Source: Actinomycetota bacterium
GTDB lineage: Bacteria > Actinomycetota > Actinomycetes > Nanopelagicales > Nanopelagicaceae
NCBI GenBank assembly: GCA_005800815.1
Contig: SYEK01000006.1
Location: 1-64,000, forward strand
Direction of reading: 5' to 3'
Length of the DNA stretch: 64,000 bases
Both the position numbers and the translations under genes were made by a program. Below the pieces are notes generated by a model that made no database searches, was not told the DNA's origin, and was given only the letters and a program-made list of their open reading frames with translations. Shown here in pieces: positions 51,672-61,967 of this stretch (positions are counted from its first letter, which is position 1; every line of letters starts with the position of its first letter).

Positions 51672-53780
51672 GTGAGTGCAGAGATAACTCTGCCAGCGGG
51701 TGCACCTGAAGAGGTGGTCACCAAGGCACTGGTGCGCGAGATTGACCTTGCTGCATTTGGTTTAAGCGGAGCGATGGCCTTGATCACATTGGATAATGGC
51801 CTCGATCACAACCGCCCTAATACCTTTGGACCGACATCGCTACAGGCTCTAGATGCCGCCCTTTCCGATGCGATTGCACGTAAGCCAGTTGCCATGGCAA
51901 TCACAGGTAAGCCATTCATCTTTGCCGCGGGCGCAGATTTATCGGCCTTGTCATTTCTGAGTGATCGCAGCCAATCACTTGCAATCGGCAAGTTAGGTCA
52001 TGATATTTTTCGTCGCTTCAATGAGTGCGGTATCCCAACATTTGCATTCATCAACGGCTTGGCACTCGGTGGCGGCCTAGAAGTCGCTCTGCACTGTAAG
52101 TACCGTAGCCTTGCAAGCACTGCCTTCACGGCATTACCCGAAGTATTTCTAGGTTTAGTCCCTGGCTGGGGCGGTGCAACGATCTTGCCTAAGCTCATCG
52201 GCCCAGAGCGAGCTATCCAAGTGATCATGCTCAATGCACTCAACAACAACACGATGATGAAGGCCAAGGATGCCCTCAAACTTGGTGTCGTCGATGCCGT
52301 TTTCGAGCCAGCTGATTTTCTCGAGCGCTCTATTGCATTTGCGGTCTCGGTTCTCGATGGCTCAATAACTATCGAGCGCGCAGATTACAGCTCAGATCCT
52401 GCATGGCAGAGCGCTCTTGCAACGGGCAAGGCCGCTGCCCTCAAAAAATACGGTGGTGCGCTGCTTGCCTCACCCATGAAGGCGCTTGAACTTATATCGG
52501 CATCAAGGAGCAACACCCTGGGTCAAGGCTTTGATGCAGAGGATCAAGTACTCGCAGATCTCATGATGAGTGATTCCTTACGCGCATCCCTCTACTCTTT
52601 CAATTTGATACAAAAGAAACGCAAAAAAGTAGAGGGAGCTCCTAAACCAGCCCTTGCACGTAAAGTTACCAAAGTCGGTGTGGTTGGGGCAGGACTGATG
52701 GCATCACAGCTGGCTCTCCTACTCCTAAAAAATCTCAAGTGTCCAGTAGTGATGACCGATATCGATCAAGAGCGCGCTGACAAAGGCGTTGCTTGGGTGA
52801 AGAATGAGTTGACCAAGGCCGTTGAAAAGAATCGGATGAATCCAGAGGCTGCGCTGCGCCTCTCACAATTGATCAGCGGATCTTCCGATCAAAATGTTTT
52901 TGGAGGTTGTGATTTTATTATTGAGGCTATATTTGAAGAGCTCTCACTCAAACAAGAGCTCTTCAAGAAGTTGGAGACAATCATCTCACCTGAGTGCGTC
53001 CTTGCGACGAATACCTCTTCCCTCTCCGTTGAAAGAATGAGTCAGGGTATGAAAAATCCAGAGCGAGTCGTTGGATTTCACTTCTTCAATCCAGTCGCAG
53101 TAATGCCTCTACTTGAGATTGCACGCACAAGTCATACCGATGATGCAACCACTGCCACTGCAGTAGCAGTGGGCAAAGAGCTCAAAAAGACCATGATCAT
53201 CTGTAAAGATGCACCAGGATTTGTTGTGAATCGTTTGTTAACTCGCTTCATGGGAGAGATTACAGATGCCGTTGATGAGGGCACTGCTCCTGCGGTGGCT
53301 GATAGCGCAATGAGTTCGATCGGCTTTCCAATGTCTCCGTTCCAGTTGCTCGACCTTGTTGGACCCGGTGTCGCCTTGCACGTATCAGAGACGCTCAACG
53401 AGAATCTGGGGCCCCGCTACCGGATCTCCCCCACTATGGCCGCCATGGTCAAAGCGGGGGTTCGAAACTTTTATATCAAGGCAGAGGATGGGGGCGTTGT
53501 TGCAAATCCAGCGGCGCTAGCCCTAATTCCTAAGGGTGATTCTGCATCAACGCCTGAACAGGTTCGTGCTCGCGCATTGAACGCCCTTGCCGTAGAGGCG
53601 CGCATGATGCTTGATGAGGGTGTCGTAGCAACGGCTGCAGAGATCGATTTATGTATGTTGATGGGCGCAGGTTGGCCGATGCACCTGGGGGGAATATTGC
53701 CGTATTTAGATCGTGAGGGTATCAGCGATTCTGTATGCGATTCGCGTTTTCATCCTGCTGGGGTTGCATCTCTTCCTTAA
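51672..53780 (+). CDS. fadJ: Enoyl-CoA hydratase/3-hydroxyacyl-CoA dehydrogenase (beta-oxidation alpha subunit)
   Basis: A 702-residue fusion. The N-terminal crotonase domain (about 1-230) shows FAAGADLSAL and NGLALGGGLEVALHC with VPGWGGATILPKLIG. The NAD-binding dehydrogenase part starts near 335 with KVGVVGAGLMASQLAL, and FHFFNPVAVMPLLEI carries the catalytic His. It performs hydration and oxidation before thiolysis by FadA. The start is GTG 51672. Its last 59 nt overlap the opposing dxs gene, the longest antiparallel overlap in the window. Confidence 0.95.
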   Translation: MSAEITLPAGAPEEVVTKALVREIDLAAFGLSGAMALITLDNGLDHNRPNTFGPTSLQALDAALSDAIARKPVAMAITGKPFIFAAGADLSALSFLSDRSQSLAIGKLGHDIFRRFNECGIPTFAFINGLALGGGLEVALHCKYRSLASTAFTALPEVFLGLVPGWGGATILPKLIGPERAIQVIMLNALNNNTMMKAKDALKLGVVDAVFEPADFLERSIAFAVSVLDGSITIERADYSSDPAWQSALATGKAAALKKYGGALLASPMKALELISASRSNTLGQGFDAEDQVLADLMMSDSLRASLYSFNLIQKKRKKVEGAPKPALARKVTKVGVVGAGLMASQLALLLLKNLKCPVVMTDIDQERADKGVAWVKNELTKAVEKNRMNPEAALRLSQLISGSSDQNVFGGCDFIIEAIFEELSLKQELFKKLETIISPECVLATNTSSLSVERMSQGMKNPERVVGFHFFNPVAVMPLLEIARTSHTDDATTATAVAVGKELKKTMIICKDAPGFVVNRLLTRFMGEITDAVDEGTAPAVADSAMSSIGFPMSPFQLLDLVGPGVALHVSETLNENLGPRYRISPTMAAMVKAGVRNFYIKAEDGGVVANPAALALIPKGDSASTPEQVRARALNALAVEARMMLDEGVVATAAEIDLCMLMGAGWPMHLGGILPYLDREGISDSVCDSRFHPAGVASLP

Positions 53781-55641
53781 AATCACTGCTCCATTCAACG
53801 ACACTGCGTGCGATATTTTGGGCAGTAATTCCGATGTCACTGAGTATCTCACTGCGCTTTGAGTGCTCAAGAAACTCTAGTGGCACACCAATTGAGTGAA
53901 GAGCAACATTGATCCCCGCATCCCTTAAAACTTCAGAGATCGTACTGGCTATTCCACCATGGCGAATTCCATCCTCTAAGACGACAACGGTGCGATAACG
54001 AGTGACCATGGCAATGAGAGATTGTGGAAGAGGCTTTACCCAACGCGGATCGATAACAGTGACACCAACTCCCTCACGAAAGGCCTGTGAGGCGGCCTCA
54101 ACGGCGATAGCGGCCATTGCACCGACACTAATCATCAATACATCGGCGCTCTCACCGCGATAGAGGATATCGATGCCATCACGACGCTCAAATGCCGGGA
54201 TATCTGCATGTACTGCGCCTTTGGGAAAGCGCACCATTGACGGGGCATGGGTGATACCAACTGCCTCACGCAAGAGCTCGCGCAAGCGTGCACCATCTCG
54301 AGGTGCGCCAATATGCATCGTTGGAACGATACCTGTGAGGGCTAGATCCCAAATACCATGATGGGATGGCCCATCATCCCCAGTAATTCCTGCGCGATCT
54401 AGAACAAAGGTGACTCCAGCCTTATGCAGTGCGACATCAAGCAATAGCTGGTCAAATGCCCGGTTCAGGAAGGTTGAGTAGACAACGACAACTGGATGTA
54501 AACCAGTAAAAGCCATTCCTGCAGCACTGGTTACGGCATGTTGCTCAGCGATTCCAACATCAATGGTGCGCTGCGGGAAGTGCTGTGCAAAATTATCAAG
54601 GCCAGTTGGACCTTGCATCGCTGCGGTAATGGCGATGATATCTTCTCGCTCCTGTCCAAGTTCGACTAAGGCCGCAGAGAAAACCTTTGTCCATGTTAGA
54701 CCACTCTTTGATAGAGGCTCCCCCGTCTCAGGATCAACGACTCCAACGGCATGAAACTTCTCTGCTTCATCCTTGACCGCCGGTTTATGACCACGCCCCT
54801 TCTCGGTGATGGCGTGAACCAGAATTGGGGCTCCATAGTCTTTTGCTTGCGTCAAAGCCCGCTCCATGGCTGCAATATCGTGCCCATCTATCGGTCCCAT
54901 ATATTTGAGTCCAAGATCTTCAAACATTCCCTGTGGAGCGATGATGTCTTTTATCCCTTTTTTCATGCCATGCAAAGTGTCATAAATTGGTCCTCCAACA
55001 ACCGGGGTCTTGTGCAGAACATCTTTGCCCCAATCAAGAAACCTCTCATATCCACGTGTCACACGAAGCGTCGATAGATAGGTGGCTACCCCACCGATAG
55101 TCGGTGAATAAGAACGCTCATTATCATTAATGACAATAATCAGATTTCTCATTTCAGCGGTCGAAATATTATTCAGGGCCTCCCAAGACATGCCTCCCGT
55201 CAGTGCGCCATCACCCACGACTACTACGACATGTCTATCATTCTCGCCTTGTAAGGCAAATCCACGTGAGATTCCATCACCCCATGAAAGCGCTGTCGAT
55301 GCATGCGAGTTTTCAATAACATCGTGCACACTTTCGTTGCGATTGGGGTAGCCAGAGATCCCATCACGCTGGCGCAGTTGCTCGAACATACCAGCGCGGC
55401 CAGTCAGGATCTTATGAACGTAGGCTTGATGCCCCGTATCGAAGAGAATGACATCCTTGGGTGATGTGAAGATTCGATGTATCGCGATGGTCAATTCGAC
55501 TACGCCCAAGTTCGGTCCTAAATGCCCGCCTGTCTTTGAGACTTTTTCAATCAGAAAGCTACGGATTTCCTCGCTGAGTTGGGATAACTCAGCAGGGGTT
55601 AGGGCCTCTAGATCTGAAGGTGAGTTGATCGCCTCTAACAT
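53722..55641 (-). CDS. dxs: 1-deoxy-D-xylulose-5-phosphate synthase
   Basis: A 639-residue thiamine-diphosphate enzyme that condenses pyruvate and glyceraldehyde-3-phosphate, opening the MEP isoprenoid pathway. Seen are GHQAYVHKILTGR near the N-terminus, the ThDP motif VVGDGALTGGMSWEALNN (about 141-158) and the pyrimidine-binding region DVGIAEQHAVTSAAGMA (about 362-378). Its position between fadJ and acnA is usual in actinobacteria. The C-terminal ~20 residues overlap fadJ on the other strand. Confidence 0.96.
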   Translation of the reverse strand: MLEAINSPSDLEALTPAELSQLSEEIRSFLIEKVSKTGGHLGPNLGVVELTIAIHRIFTSPKDVILFDTGHQAYVHKILTGRAGMFEQLRQRDGISGYPNRNESVHDVIENSHASTALSWGDGISRGFALQGENDRHVVVVVGDGALTGGMSWEALNNISTAEMRNLIIVINDNERSYSPTIGGVATYLSTLRVTRGYERFLDWGKDVLHKTPVVGGPIYDTLHGMKKGIKDIIAPQGMFEDLGLKYMGPIDGHDIAAMERALTQAKDYGAPILVHAITEKGRGHKPAVKDEAEKFHAVGVVDPETGEPLSKSGLTWTKVFSAALVELGQEREDIIAITAAMQGPTGLDNFAQHFPQRTIDVGIAEQHAVTSAAGMAFTGLHPVVVVYSTFLNRAFDQLLLDVALHKAGVTFVLDRAGITGDDGPSHHGIWDLALTGIVPTMHIGAPRDGARLRELLREAVGITHAPSMVRFPKGAVHADIPAFERRDGIDILYRGESADVLMISVGAMAAIAVEAASQAFREGVGVTVIDPRWVKPLPQSLIAMVTRYRTVVVLEDGIRHGGIASTISEVLRDAGINVALHSIGVPLEFLEHSKRSEILSDIGITAQNIARSVVEWSSDFKEEMQPQQDENANRIQNR

Positions 55642-55647
55642 GGAGAT

Positions 55648-55653
55648 ATTTTA
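55648..55653 (-). promoter_or_regulatory. Leaderless -10 of dxs
   Basis: TAAAAT on the minus strand ends 6 bases before ATG 55641. Confidence 0.55.
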
Positions 55654-55658
55654 GGTGC

Positions 55659-58307
55659 TCACGCCGATAAGAGCGAGCGCAGAACGTACTGCATAATCCC
55701 ACCATGTCGGTAGTAATCGGCCTCACCCGGCGTATCGATACGCACCTTCGTATGAAAAAGTTTGTCACCCGCGCTCACTGCCAGCTCACGTGGAATCCCA
55801 CCGGTATTGAGTGCGGTGATTCCCATAATTGAGAACACCTCCGTGCCATCTAATCCAAGGCTCTGTGCGCTCTCACCAGCTCGAAACTGAAGGGGCAATA
55901 CGCCCATGCCGATCAGATTTGAGCGGTGGATACGCTCGAAACTCTCTGCTATCACGGCTCGTACTCCAAGAAGCGCTGTTCCCTTTGCGGCCCAGTCACG
56001 GGATGAGCCCGACCCATACTCTTTACCTGCCAGAATCACCAAAGGCACTCCCGCGCCTTGATAGGCAGTTGATGCATCGAAAATGCTCTCTTGCTTACCA
56101 CCCTCGAGAAAGTTAGGTGTGAAGCCCCCCTCGATGCCCTCCAATAAAAGGTTTCTCAAGCGGATATTGGCAAATGTCCCACGAATCATCACCTCATGAT
56201 TTCCGCGCCGAGAGCCGTATGAGTTGAAGTCTTTTCGATCCACACCATGCTCAGCCAAATACTTCCCGGCTGGGGAATCGACTTTGATATTGCCGGCAGG
56301 AGAGATGTGATCTGTTGTTACTGAATCCCCCAAGATGGCCAGGACCCGCGCGTTTAGGATATCGGTAACAGGCTTTGGAAGCTTTGGCATGCCATCAAAA
56401 TATGGGGGTTTGCGAACATAGGTGGATTTCACATCCCAATCAAAAGTCTTCCCAGTGGGAGTGGCCAATGCCTTCCATCGATGATCTCCTTCAAAGACGC
56501 TCTCATAATCTTTTGTAAACATCTGCGATGAGATAGAAGAGTCAATTACTGCTTGAATCTCTTGAGGCGTTGGCCAGATATCCTTGAGATATACATCCAC
56601 TCCTGCCAAATCCTTACCCAATGAGTCCTTTTCAAAATCATGATCCATTGTGCCTGCGATTGCATAGGCAATGACCAAAGGCGGCGATGCTAGGTAATTC
56701 ATCTTCACATCGGGGCTGATACGGCCCTCAAAATTTCGATTGCCAGAGAGCACCGCGCTGACCGCCAAATCACTATCAGTCACAGCCTTACTGATGGCTA
56801 TGGGCAGTGGACCAGAGTTTCCTATACATGTGACACAGCCGTAGCCGACCAGATGAAAGCCAAGAGCCTGCATATATTTCGTCAGATCTGCGCGATCATA
56901 ATAATCGGTGACCACTTTTGATCCAGGCGCAAGGGTTGTCTTGACCCAAGGCTTGGATTTCAAACCCCTTTCAACCGCCTTTTTCGCAAGTAAGGCCGCC
57001 CCAATCATTACCGATGGATTTGATGTATTGGTACACGATGTAATTGAGGCGATGACAACATCGCCATTTTTAATCCGAGTCGCGCCGGCAACGACATCAC
57101 CCTTGACGGTCTTATCTGAGAAGTATGTCGGGAGAATCTTGGTGAATGCACTTTTTGAATCACTCAATGAGATGCGATCTTGAGGGCGCCTAGGTCCTGA
57201 GATGGAGGGGACAACCGTTGAAAGATCTAGCTCAACAATCTGTGAGAAGCGTGGAGGGCTCAGTGGATCGTGCCATAGCCCTTGAATCTTGGCATACTTT
57301 TCAACCAAAGCTATCTGATCTTGACTGCGTCCAGTGAGTTGCAAATATCGCAAAGTCTCTTGATCAATCGGGAAGATGGCACATGTCGAGCCATACTCAG
57401 GGCTCATGTTCCCAATAGTCGCGCGATTGGCCATCGGTACTGATACAACTCCTGGGCCAAAAAACTCCACAAACTTCCCAACGACACCCACTTTGCGCAA
57501 GATCTCAGTAATCGTAAGCGCCATATCGGTTGCCGTTGTGCCAGAAGGTAGCGCGCCCGTGAGTTTGAAACCGACAACTTGTGGGATCAGCATGGAGACA
57601 GGTTGTCCCAGTAAAGCGGCCTCGGCCTCGATGCCACCGACACCCCAACCCAAGACACCAAGACCATTAACCATTGTCGTGTGTGAGTCGGTGCCAACAA
57701 CGGTATCTGGATAGGCGCGAAGGACACCTTTTACTTCTCGTGTCATCACAACGCGCGCCAGATACTCGATATTTACCTGGTGGACGATCCCAGTTCCTGG
57801 TGGAACTACTTTGAACTCATCGAATGCGCTCTGTCCCCAACGCAGGAATCTATAACGCTCTTGATTACGCTGGTACTCAATATCAGCGTTTTTCTCGAGA
57901 GAGTCTGCGCTACCAAAGACATCGGCGATGACCGAGTGATCGATAACAAGCTCTGCAGGTGCCAAAGGGTTCACCTTTGATGCATCTCCGCCTAGCTCGA
58001 CAATGGCCTCTCGCATAGTCGCCAGATCCACAATGCAGGGCACTCCAGTGAAGTCTTGAAGAATAACGCGTGCTGGCGTGAACTGGATCTCAGTATCTGG
58101 CTCACTCTGTGGGTTCCACGAGGCCAAGGCTTTAATATGGGCCGCGGTTATATTTGCGCCATCTTCAGTGCGTAGGAGGTTTTCAAGGAGTATTTTCAAC
58201 GAGAATGGAAGATTATCTGCACCTTGGATACCGCAGATATCAAATATCTCAAAGCTCTTTCCCGCGACTTCAAGATTTCTCTTTGCGCCAAAAGAGTTTT
58301 TACTCAT
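55659..58307 (-). CDS. acnA: Aconitate hydratase
   Basis: An 882-residue TCA-cycle enzyme (AcnA/IRP1 type). The [4Fe-4S] cysteines are seen in [14 protein letters not shown] and in [12 protein letters not shown], and the C-terminal swivel domain contains [12 protein letters not shown]. Length is typical. It starts with GGAAGG 6 bases before ATG 58307 and overlaps the RNA methyltransferase stop by one base, so the two are likely co-transcribed. Cluster supply may come from the ErpA-type carrier at 12.7 kb. Confidence 0.97.
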   Translation of the reverse strand: MSKNSFGAKRNLEVAGKSFEIFDICGIQGADNLPFSLKILLENLLRTEDGANITAAHIKALASWNPQSEPDTEIQFTPARVILQDFTGVPCIVDLATMREAIVELGGDASKVNPLAPAELVIDHSVIADVFGSADSLEKNADIEYQRNQERYRFLRWGQSAFDEFKVVPPGTGIVHQVNIEYLARVVMTREVKGVLRAYPDTVVGTDSHTTMVNGLGVLGWGVGGIEAEAALLGQPVSMLIPQVVGFKLTGALPSGTTATDMALTITEILRKVGVVGKFVEFFGPGVVSVPMANRATIGNMSPEYGSTCAIFPIDQETLRYLQLTGRSQDQIALVEKYAKIQGLWHDPLSPPRFSQIVELDLSTVVPSISGPRRPQDRISLSDSKSAFTKILPTYFSDKTVKGDVVAGATRIKNGDVVIASITSCTNTSNPSVMIGAALLAKKAVERGLKSKPWVKTTLAPGSKVVTDYYDRADLTKYMQALGFHLVGYGCVTCIGNSGPLPIAISKAVTDSDLAVSAVLSGNRNFEGRISPDVKMNYLASPPLVIAYAIAGTMDHDFEKDSLGKDLAGVDVYLKDIWPTPQEIQAVIDSSISSQMFTKDYESVFEGDHRWKALATPTGKTFDWDVKSTYVRKPPYFDGMPKLPKPVTDILNARVLAILGDSVTTDHISPAGNIKVDSPAGKYLAEHGVDRKDFNSYGSRRGNHEVMIRGTFANIRLRNLLLEGIEGGFTPNFLEGGKQESIFDASTAYQGAGVPLVILAGKEYGSGSSRDWAAKGTALLGVRAVIAESFERIHRSNLIGMGVLPLQFRAGESAQSLGLDGTEVFSIMGITALNTGGIPRELAVSAGDKLFHTKVRIDTPGEADYYRHGGIMQYVLRSLLSA

Positions 58308-59554
58308 TATCTACCTTCCACAATTTTACCCTTAGGCTCCAATATTACACTGGTGGGAGAGAACTGGGCAACACATTCAATGTGATGAGTCATCGGAAAT
58401 AGATCAAAGGCACGAAGAGCAGTGAGGGAGTAGCCTTTCTTGAAAAAGTAACTAGTATCACGTGCGAGTGCAGCTGGATCACATGCGACATAGACGACCG
58501 TTCGCGGTTTCAGACGCAGAATTTCACTTACTACGGTCTTACCCGCACCTTCACGTGGAGGATCTAGGACGACCACATCGGCGCTAGTGATACGAGGCAA
58601 ATGTTGGGCGACATCACCGCTGATTATCCTGATGTTTGGATTGTTCGCAAAATTTCGAGCCGCATCTGCACTCGCGCTCTTACTTGCTTCAATCAAATCC
58701 ACTCCTCCACCGGTGCCGATGATGTCGATTATGACTGAGGTGAAAAGACCGACTCCTGCATATAAATCGAGTACCTGATCCCCAAGTCGTAATTGAGCAA
58801 AATCTAAAACTACACTCGTTAATATCGCAGGAGCATTGGAATTACTCTGCCAGAAGGAGCTCTGACTAACTTCCAAAGATTTTTCACCTACTTTTTCATG
58901 TAAAATCTGACTGCCCTCACTCAAACGAGCCTTTCCCTGACCGCGAACTGGAGCAATGGCGACATTTCTCTCATTCGTAGTTGACGTTGCGATCTCAACA
59001 CGTATATCGGGCTTCCAAGTGCGTGAAGCAAGTTCGGGCATATTCATCTCTTTGAGCATTATGAGGCAATCATCCACCGGGATGACAGAGTGGCTACGGA
59101 CAGCGTAAAAGCCGAGTTGCCCTGTGCCATCTGTCGTTGCTATCGATCGTGTACGCCAGTAAAGAGGAGTACTCACCTCCTCTACTTCAACATGCACATC
59201 AATTTTAGTAATGCGAGCAAACTGCTCGGTAATGACATCGGATTTCAATTGGCGCTGGCGATTCACCGATATGTGTTGAAAGTCGCATCCTCCACACCCT
59301 AAGCGATGGGCAAACTTACAAGGTGGTTGGACGCGATCTGGAGATGGTTGTAACACCTCAACAACATCGGCGCGATTAAATGATGAGCCGGTTGAGCTGA
59401 CCACTACACGAGCACGTTCTCCTGGAATTGCATGACGAACGAAAAAAACTGCACCTTCATGACGGACGATGAAGTGACCACCATGGGCAACTTTCTCAAT
59501 TTCGGCCTCAAAACTATCGCCAATCCTCCAGCGCGCGCTATTGGTGGATACCAT
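58307..59554 (-). CDS. TrmA/RlmD-family 23S rRNA/tRNA uracil-5-methyltransferase with TRAM domain
   Basis: A 415-residue SAM-dependent enzyme. An N-terminal TRAM domain (about 8-65) is followed by Fe-S-type cysteines Cys79, Cys87 and Cys90 ([10 protein letters not shown]), a SAM motif [13 protein letters not shown], and the catalytic cysteine in [13 protein letters not shown] near the end, preceded by DPPREG. The exact target (rRNA or tRNA) cannot be read. It is divergent from trkA, with 32 bases between the starts. Confidence 0.9.
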   Translation of the reverse strand: MVSTNSARWRIGDSFEAEIEKVAHGGHFIVRHEGAVFFVRHAIPGERARVVVSSTGSSFNRADVVEVLQPSPDRVQPPCKFAHRLGCGGCDFQHISVNRQRQLKSDVITEQFARITKIDVHVEVEEVSTPLYWRTRSIATTDGTGQLGFYAVRSHSVIPVDDCLIMLKEMNMPELASRTWKPDIRVEIATSTTNERNVAIAPVRGQGKARLSEGSQILHEKVGEKSLEVSQSSFWQSNSNAPAILTSVVLDFAQLRLGDQVLDLYAGVGLFTSVIIDIIGTGGGVDLIEASKSASADAARNFANNPNIRIISGDVAQHLPRITSADVVVLDPPREGAGKTVVSEILRLKPRTVVYVACDPAALARDTSYFFKKGYSLTALRAFDLFPMTHHIECVAQFSPTSVILEPKGKIVEGR

Positions 59555-59561
59555 GGATATA

Positions 59562-59567
59562 AGCCTA
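59562..59567 (-). promoter_or_regulatory. Leaderless -10 of the RNA methyltransferase gene
   Basis: TAGGCT on the minus strand ends 7 bases before ATG 59554. It is 6 bp from the opposing trkA -10. Confidence 0.6.
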
Positions 59568-59573
59568 TGGGTG

Positions 59574-59579
59574 TAAGTT
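59574..59579 (+). promoter_or_regulatory. Leaderless -10 of trkA (first copy)
   Basis: TAAGTT ends 7 bases before ATG 59587. Confidence 0.6.
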
Positions 59580-59586
59580 AGTACAT

Positions 59587-60255
59587 ATGCACGTAGTCAT
59601 CATGGGTTGCGGTCGAGTCGGATCTTCATTGGCTGCCGAACTTGAGGCCGCCGGACATAGTGTTGCAATAATCGATCAAACACGCGAGGCCTTTCGTCGC
59701 CTTGGTCCCGGTTTCAAAGGGATAACAGTCAATGGGGTGGGTTTTGATCGCGATATTTTACGTGAGGCAGGAATCGAACGTGCAGATGCATTTGCCGCTG
59801 TCAGTAATGGTGATAATTCAAATATCTTGGCAGCTCGAGTTGCACGTGAAGCCTTCGCAGTAGAGAAAGTCGTTGCACGTATTTATGACCCAGGCCGAGC
59901 TGAGATTTACCAACGCTTGGGCATCCCAACCGTTGCAACGGTACTCTGGACCACAGATCAGATCCTGCGTAACTTGATACCCGAGGGATCGAAATCTGAG
60001 TGGCGCGATGCCAGTGGGAGGGTCCTGCTGTGCGAGATGTATCCTCACAATAATTGGTACGGACGAGCAATCTTACTCATTGATGAACTCACACCCGCAC
60101 GCGTAGCATTCATCACGCGTCTAGGTGTTGGAATCATTCCCGATGAGCACACAGTATTGCAGGAGGGTGATCTGATTCATGTGATGGTCGCCGAAGAGGA
60201 CACCGCTCGTGTTGAGGCAATTCTCGCCCAATCACCGCAGGCAGAGCGCTCATGA
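59587..60255 (+). CDS. trkA: TrkA-family potassium uptake regulator (first copy, CeoB-like)
   Basis: A 222-residue cytoplasmic protein made of an NAD-binding RCK-N domain (MGCGRVGSSLAAELEAAGH at the start; IDQTREAFRRL follows) and an RCK-C domain (about 135-215). It gates a K+ transporter of the Trk/Ktr type in response to nucleotides; the channel subunit is not in the window. It overlaps the second copy by 4 nt, and the two probably form a heteromeric ring, as with mycobacterial CeoB/CeoC. Confidence 0.92.
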   Translation: MHVVIMGCGRVGSSLAAELEAAGHSVAIIDQTREAFRRLGPGFKGITVNGVGFDRDILREAGIERADAFAAVSNGDNSNILAARVAREAFAVEKVVARIYDPGRAEIYQRLGIPTVATVLWTTDQILRNLIPEGSKSEWRDASGRVLLCEMYPHNNWYGRAILLIDELTPARVAFITRLGVGIIPDEHTVLQEGDLIHVMVAEEDTARVEAILAQSPQAERS

Positions 60256-60908
60256 GAGTAGCCATCGCTGGAGCTGGAAATGTCGGTCGCGCAATAGCCA
60301 AAGAACTCCTAGATAATGGGCATCAAGTTCTTCTCATTGATAAAGATCCCAAAGCAATCAAGTTAGAGAGCGTGCCAGATGCAGAGTGGTTAATGGCCGA
60401 TGCCTGTGAGATCACATCTCTTGATAAGGCTCATCTTGATACATGCCAGGTGTTGGTGGCGGCAACCGGAGATGACAAGGCAAATTTAGTGACATCTCTT
60501 CTTGGAAAGACCGAATATGGGGTACCCCGTGTGGTTGCCCGCATTAATCACCCTAAGAATGAATGGTTATTCGACACTTCCTGGGGAGTTGATGTCGCAG
60601 TGTCGACTCCCCGCATCATCTCGGCCCTGGTTGAAGAGGCCGTCAGCATTGGTGATGTAGTTCGCTTGTTCTCATTCAAAAAAGGTCAGGCTAATCTCGT
60701 GGAGTTGACCCTTCCTGATGGCTCCTCCTGCGCTGGAAAGACCGTCGAGGAGATAGAACTTCCAGAAGGGGCGACCTTAGCTGCGATTGTGCGTGATGGC
60801 CGCGTCATTACTGCAAAGGCCCATGATGTCTTTGCCGCAGGTGATGAGCTCTTATTTATCGCATCAACGGTAGCTGAGGAGAAGATCAAAGCCTGCTTTA
60901 TCACCTAA
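60252..60908 (+). CDS. trkA: TrkA-family potassium uptake regulator (second copy, CeoC-like)
   Basis: A 218-residue paralogue of the gene just upstream. The RCK-N motif is IAGAGNVGRAIAKELLDNGH, followed by LLIDKDPKAI and the acidic LMADACEIT that binds the adenine nucleotide; the RCK-C domain is in the last 80 residues. Co-translation with the first copy argues for a complex of both. It ends in a CTAA convergent overlap with the DUF3159 gene. Confidence 0.92.
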   Translation: MRVAIAGAGNVGRAIAKELLDNGHQVLLIDKDPKAIKLESVPDAEWLMADACEITSLDKAHLDTCQVLVAATGDDKANLVTSLLGKTEYGVPRVVARINHPKNEWLFDTSWGVDVAVSTPRIISALVEEAVSIGDVVRLFSFKKGQANLVELTLPDGSSCAGKTVEEIELPEGATLAAIVRDGRVITAKAHDVFAAGDELLFIASTVAEEKIKACFIT

Positions 60909-61525
60909 TCCATGGATTTTTGGATGGGTGGAGCCATTTTAATGATTCGCCATGACAGATAAGCAGTAGCAAAGAAGAGTGGGTATCCCATGGCTAGATT
61001 CACTGTTCCCAGCAAATTGACATTTCCGGAGCGATAGATTGGGTACTGCACCGCGATACGCAGAAAGAACATAGCGACCCAAATCCAACTAGCGCGGATA
61101 TATGCCTGCTTTCGTGCTGGACTCTTTCGCCACTCGAAATTTTCCCCTAGGAGAGGGCCAAGAACAACACCTAGTAGTGGCCAACCAATCAAGTTAGCAA
61201 TCAAATATGCACTGCCGTATGCAAGATTAGTCAGCAGTTTTGGAAGATAAAAATCAGAGGCATTACCACTCTTATTGGCGAAGTAGGCACAGAGTAATAC
61301 GCCCAATAATCCAGAGATAGCGTGTTGTATGGTGCCTTTCTTTACAAGACGAGTGATTGCAAGCAGGATTGAAAGAATAATGGCGCCAGTTAAGGCCATC
61401 CTCAAGTCATTTTTTATATTGAAAACAACAAGAAATACAAGAGCAGGTAGACCCGAATCTATGAGCCCCTTTTTGCCACCCAGGGCCCCCATCACCTTGT
61501 CGCGATCTTGATTGTGCTCGCTCAT
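60905..61525 (-). CDS. DUF3159 membrane protein
   Basis: A 206-residue actinobacterial membrane protein of unknown function with about six helices. The N-terminus MSEHNQDRDKVMGALGGKKGLIDSGLPALVFLV is typical of the family, and NLIGWPLLGVVLGPLLGENFEWRKSPARKQAYIRASWIW lies between helices in the centre. It overlaps the dut gene by 4 nt, the usual neighbour, and is likely co-translated with it. Confidence 0.9.
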   Translation of the reverse strand: MSEHNQDRDKVMGALGGKKGLIDSGLPALVFLVVFNIKNDLRMALTGAIILSILLAITRLVKKGTIQHAISGLLGVLLCAYFANKSGNASDFYLPKLLTNLAYGSAYLIANLIGWPLLGVVLGPLLGENFEWRKSPARKQAYIRASWIWVAMFFLRIAVQYPIYRSGNVNLLGTVNLAMGYPLFFATAYLSWRIIKMAPPIQKSMD

Positions 61526-61965
61526 GTCTTTCCCGTAGAACCAAATCCACCCTGGCCACGCACTGAGCCAGGAAGATCAGTGAGTTCGATGAAATCTGCC
61601 CGTTCAACTCTTTGAATCAACAACTGTGCGATGCGATCACCTTTCTTGAAGGAGACAGATTGAGTAGGATCGTGATTGATCAGTAGGCACGAGATCTCAC
61701 CTCGAAAGCCTGCATCGATAGTTCCAGGGCTATTGACCAATGTGATGCCATCTTTGAGAGCCAAACCTGAGCGTGGATGAACCAGGGCAACATAGCCATT
61801 AGGTAGTGCGATAGAGATTCCAGTTGGGATGAGTCGGCGCTCACCTGGAGCTAGGGTGAAATCGACTCTTGTCGATATGTCAGCCCCGGCATCGCCACCT
61901 TTTGCATACGAGGGCATTGGTATCGATGAATCCACTCGTGTGATGAGGACTTGAACCACTGCCAT
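61522..61965 (-). CDS. dut: dUTP diphosphatase
   Basis: A 147-residue enzyme that hydrolyses dUTP to dUMP and keeps uracil out of DNA. The five trimeric dUTPase motifs are in order: GDAGADIST, PRSGLALK, GTIDAGFRGE with the catalytic Asp, RIAQLLIQ and the C-terminal RGQGGFGSTG. Standard length. It follows the thioesterase gene by 2 bases and leads into DUF3159. Confidence 0.97.
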   Translation of the reverse strand: MAVVQVLITRVDSSIPMPSYAKGGDAGADISTRVDFTLAPGERRLIPTGISIALPNGYVALVHPRSGLALKDGITLVNSPGTIDAGFRGEISCLLINHDPTQSVSFKKGDRIAQLLIQRVERADFIELTDLPGSVRGQGGFGSTGKT

Positions 61966-61967
61966 TG

